Assembly: GCF_000611645.1 (NCBI RefSeq)
Contig: NW_014011414.1
Coordinates: 1-10,035 of the forward strand
Origin: Monoraphidium neglectum
Taxonomy: Eukaryota; Chlorophyta; Chlorophyceae; Sphaeropleales; Selenastraceae
DNA length: 10,035 nucleotides
Direction of reading: 5' to 3'
The notes beneath the pieces are model-generated. The model was not told the DNA's origin. It saw only the letters and a list, made by a program, of their open reading frames with translations, and ran no database searches. The number at the start of each line of letters is the position of its first letter. Position 1 is the stretch's first letter. Shown in pieces: positions 7,432 to 10,035 of the stretch. Both the position numbers and the translations under genes were made by a program.

Positions 7432-7900
7432 CGCCGCACGCAGCGGCGGTGCCGCAGCCGCATGGGCGGGGCCGGCGCGTGGGCGCGGCGCTGGCGGTGG
7501 CAGCGGGGGCGAGCAAGGGAGGGGGTGGTCTTTCAGGGGGAGCAGTGTGCCTGATTTAAGGGTGCATATGGCAAGTTGCTTTGGAGATTGCTGGTGTCCA
7601 CCAGGCACCTGTGTTGCGGTGGCGTCTGCTGGGCGTCACCACGGTTGGGTGCAGGCAGCGTGTCCGCGGCGACGTGCTGTCGGCTGCGCTCACCTGGCGG
7701 CATGCTGGTCGCAATGATCAGACCGTTGAAGGTGCGTCGCAGATCTGGCGCCAACCTGGCTGGTAGTCTCCGCTGCTATCCCCTCCGCCCTCGCCGATGT
7801 CCTGCGGAATGCAAGCTGTCCGGTGATTCTCCCCGCAGACTCTGCTCGGAAAACCTCTATCTGATTTCAGCCTGCAGCGGTGGCCGGCACCTCGGTAGCT
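7432..7900 (-). promoter_or_regulatory. 5' region of the papain-like gene (5' UTR or promoter area)
   Basis: The sequence just upstream of the ATG is GC-rich up to about 7520. An AT-rich TTAAAT-containing patch follows on the minus strand near 7553-7560, about 125 bases before the ATG, and could be a weak TATA-like element. An exon-like minus-strand piece (about 7740-7693, reading RTFNGLIIATSMPP, followed by a good gtgagc donor) may be a noncoding or alternative upstream exon, but I could not connect it. The function assignment is positional. Confidence 0.3.
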
Positions 7901-9900
7901 GAGCCCGCGAGTGCCCAGAGGGTCGAAGGCAGCCTCCAGATCGAAACGGGCGCCCTATTGCACAGTTGTGGACATAAAAGAGACTGGTCACCTTGAGTCC
8001 CTTGACAATGACAATCTCACGTCATGCCGAGGTGCAGTGCAATCTCCAAACTCTGTAGCTACCGCGCAGCTCTACAAGGGCTGATGAAATGCCGGTCGAC
8101 GATACTGCCCTGGTGACACCCACCCTAGCCCTCCCATACTGTAAGCTTCATGCCAGCGCGGATCCCATGCCTTCACAACCACCATGCCTGCACAGCCTCC
8201 ATGCCTGCACGAGTTCACGATTTTCGCTCGCACTTCTCAACAGACAAGTGGCCAAAGGCTGGTGCTTGGATCTGCCCCGGCCGGCGGCACCCATGTACAC
8301 ACATGCGCTAGAAATATTGGGAGGCTAGCCCCATCCTGAGGGCTGTCGCGCCAATGTCAAAGGTGGATGTGATGACAAGAAAAGAGAGGTGCAGCCACGG
8401 GGTGGCGATGACTACTGTCGACAACTGGCAAGCTGCGCTGTCCGTATCCCACACTAGGCCACCCACGCGCGCCGTGCATATGCAAGTGTGCAACAGGGTT
8501 TGAAAGGGATCAGACTACGCCTGACTCCGGGAAGGTGTCCCACCCAAAGCGCCTGCATGTGTTGAATGTCCAGCCCTGAACTGCTGACCCGGATATGGCC
8601 ATCCCATAGTCGCGTGTTGGCGGCCTGTGTCGCTGGCAGACACCCAGGGTGGCAGGGGAGTTTAAGGGCTGACACCCGAAACCAATGGCCTTTACTTGCT
8701 CGCAGATTACAATCTGAAAGAGAAATTTCAAAGTATTACATGAAACAGGAAGCATGAAACGAACTTGACGCATTGCACTGTGGGTCGCTTTTGCTTTTGC
8801 ACATAAGGGAGGATCTGTTTGGACAGGGGCGACCGCATGGATGCCACATCTCGCTGACGGCGGCCGCCACCGACGCCCATGGCCGCCAAACAAGCATTGC
8901 CATGTGACAGGTTATGTCGCCTCCTTCCCCACCCCTACCTTCCCATGATGGAACTAGTGCTGTGCTGAGCTGCACATCCCGTGCGAAGCAAAGCGGGGGT
9001 CCGCAAAGGGGAGACACCCGTGACGGAGAAGCTATGTCAGTGCTTCAGAAAAAAGTGTGCTTGGCGTGTGCCACCACCAGCGCCGCTGAATGGACGGTAG
9101 GTGCTTGCCGTTGCGCGGCGCCATTCTCCACATAAAAGGGTGCTTTTCTTGGAACCCCCACCCCTCTGGGAACCCCGCCCACCATGCCACAACAACTAGG
9201 ATCGCCGTCCAAGGTGTGAATGCGCCCGGGCACGGTGTATGTGCGGGGTAGCCGTGCGGCCCGGCTTGTGTCAAAGGGTTGGAAGAGCGGGTGCTGATGA
9301 CCGCAAGTGGAGCCACAGCGAGCGGCAGTTGAGGGCGGTAACCTGAGCGGTCCCAGGTGTGCAGCGGCGCGGCAGGGACAGCTGGGCAGTCAGAGACTGC
9401 GAGAGAGAGCCACAGGTGATCACAAAACACAGGGCTCCGTCGCAACATTGGCTATGAGAGGAAGTGTGTACAGTGCATGCATGTGCTGTGCAAGTTCTTT
9501 GCAGTATTGCAAGCGCCCTTGGACGCGGAGCGAGGCGCTGGCGCGGGGCCGTTGTGCAGCAACGTACATTGGCAATTGAAACCGGCGACAAGCCCCGCGG
9601 TGCACCTGCTGCGGACGGCGCTTACGAACGAGTGCCGTGTCTGCGGAGATGCGTCTGGAGCAGTGCGCATGTGCAATGTGCGTGGGCGTGATGCAAATTG
9701 CTTGTGCCGGAAGCCAGGACCCTGAACCCTTGGTGTTCGGGATGGCTGCAAGTAAGGCGCGCCGGGTTGGCAGCAACAGTGCGTGCCTCTCGTCCGGACG
9801 CGGGACGCCTGCCGTGCGCATCGCTCGCGCCCGACTCGCCCCTGGCAGTGCTCTTCAGACAGTAGCGTCTGTGCAATTCGAGATGGGGTCAGATCCCGCG
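7901..9900. other. Stretch with no supportable gene
   Basis: Open frames up to about 138 codons occur on both strands, but most lack ATG starts, conserved motifs or matching splice sites. Minus-strand TGTAA motifs at about 8705-8709 and 8734-8738 could mark the end of a minus-strand gene lying further right. A + strand TGTAA lies near 8138-8142. A small repeat with a CCATGCCTGCAC core is present near 8165-8208. I see nothing else I would annotate. Confidence 0.45.
8165..8208. repeat. Short imperfect repeat with CCATGCCTKCAC core, three copies
   Basis: CCATGCCTTCAC, CCATGCCTGCAC and CCATGCCTGCAC follow one another at roughly 17-base spacing. This fits a local slippage-type duplication. No function is apparent. 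Confidence 0.5.
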
Positions 9901-9912
9901 CTGCCTTTGCAG

Positions 9913-10035
9913 ATGTCTACTGCCCCGGCCAGCCTCGGCGCCGGGGCAGCAAGGTGGGGCGTGGCCCCGCAACGCCGCTCAGGCGCTGCATTTTTGCCCT
10001 CTCACTTCCCCCCAGCCCCCTCCATTCCCCACCCC
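9913..10035 (+). CDS. Possible N-terminus of a gene continuing past the right edge
   Basis: An ATG at 9913 opens a frame that stays open to the window end (41 codons). It begins MSTAPASLGAGAARWGVAPQ and is rich in Ala, Ser, Pro and Arg with few acidic residues, as in organelle transit peptides. The local sequence returns to the high GC of the verified exons. Alternatively only 9913-9952 is exon, since AAG at 9950-9952 is followed by gtgggg, and cttccccccag near 10015 could be an acceptor. There is no homology evidence, so this is a suggestion only. Confidence 0.25.
   Translation, partial: MSTAPASLGAGAARWGVAPQRRSGAAFLPSHFPPAPSIPHP
9920..9949 (+). other. 10-bp GC-rich stem-loop near the right edge
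   Basis: CTGCCCCGGC (9920-9929) is exactly complementary to GCCGGGGCAG (9940-9949) around a 10-base loop. If an mRNA starts upstream, this structure would sit just after the putative ATG at 9913 and could slow initiation. High GC raises the chance level. Confidence 0.55.

Noticed and set aside
9032..9448. 138-codon minus-strand frame rich in Trp and Pro.
   Set aside because: Not ATG-initiated, no domain, and overlapping frames of similar length on the other strand suggest GC-driven chance openness.

Overview
This window looks like nuclear DNA from a green alga (Chlorophyta). The DNA is GC-rich. Exons are short (42-270 bases), separated by GT-AG introns of about 160-630 bases. CATG/TGCG-type simple repeats and TGTAA motifs, the usual chlorophyte poly(A) signal, are present. 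No bacterial gene layout, rRNA or CRISPR array was seen, and no tRNA was noticed (cloverleaf folds were not searched systematically). Genus-level placement is not supported by the sequence alone.

Left edge (1-609, + strand): the last two exons of an F1 ATP synthase alpha-subunit gene, probably the mitochondrial enzyme (ATP1). They are split by a 344-base intron whose 5' end carries six G(4-6)TTA units. Bases 610 to about 1250 are read as its 3' UTR. That stretch holds a strong stem-loop, and the first downstream TGTAA lies at 1239-1243. Bases 1250-3397 contain no gene I can support, only a perfect 13-bp inverted repeat (1496-1527) and a duplicated 14-mer beside a minus-strand TGTAA (2462-2492).

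Centre (7431 down to 3398, - strand): one 11-exon gene rebuilt by hand from splice sites. All ten introns are GT-AG, all codon phases agree, and the joined CDS is 1449 bases (482 aa plus stop). The product has a signal peptide and a papain-family (C1A) cysteine-peptidase fold with the oxyanion Gln region, the catalytic His and the Asn-Ser-Trp-Gly motif. It also has a C-terminal extension of about 190 aa ending in a fibronectin-III-like beta segment. The Cys-Trp pair of the nucleophile site is not there, and there is no room for a normal propeptide. The best reading is a secreted or endomembrane papain-like protein, possibly a pseudopeptidase. This is the most interesting object in the window.

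Right part (7432-10035): presumed 5' region of the peptidase gene followed by sequence without recognisable exons. At the extreme right edge a short + strand open frame (9913 to the end) could be the N-terminus of another gene, with a transit-peptide-like composition and a 10-bp stem-loop inside it. The ATP1 and peptidase genes are convergent. I see no sign that they act in one pathway.
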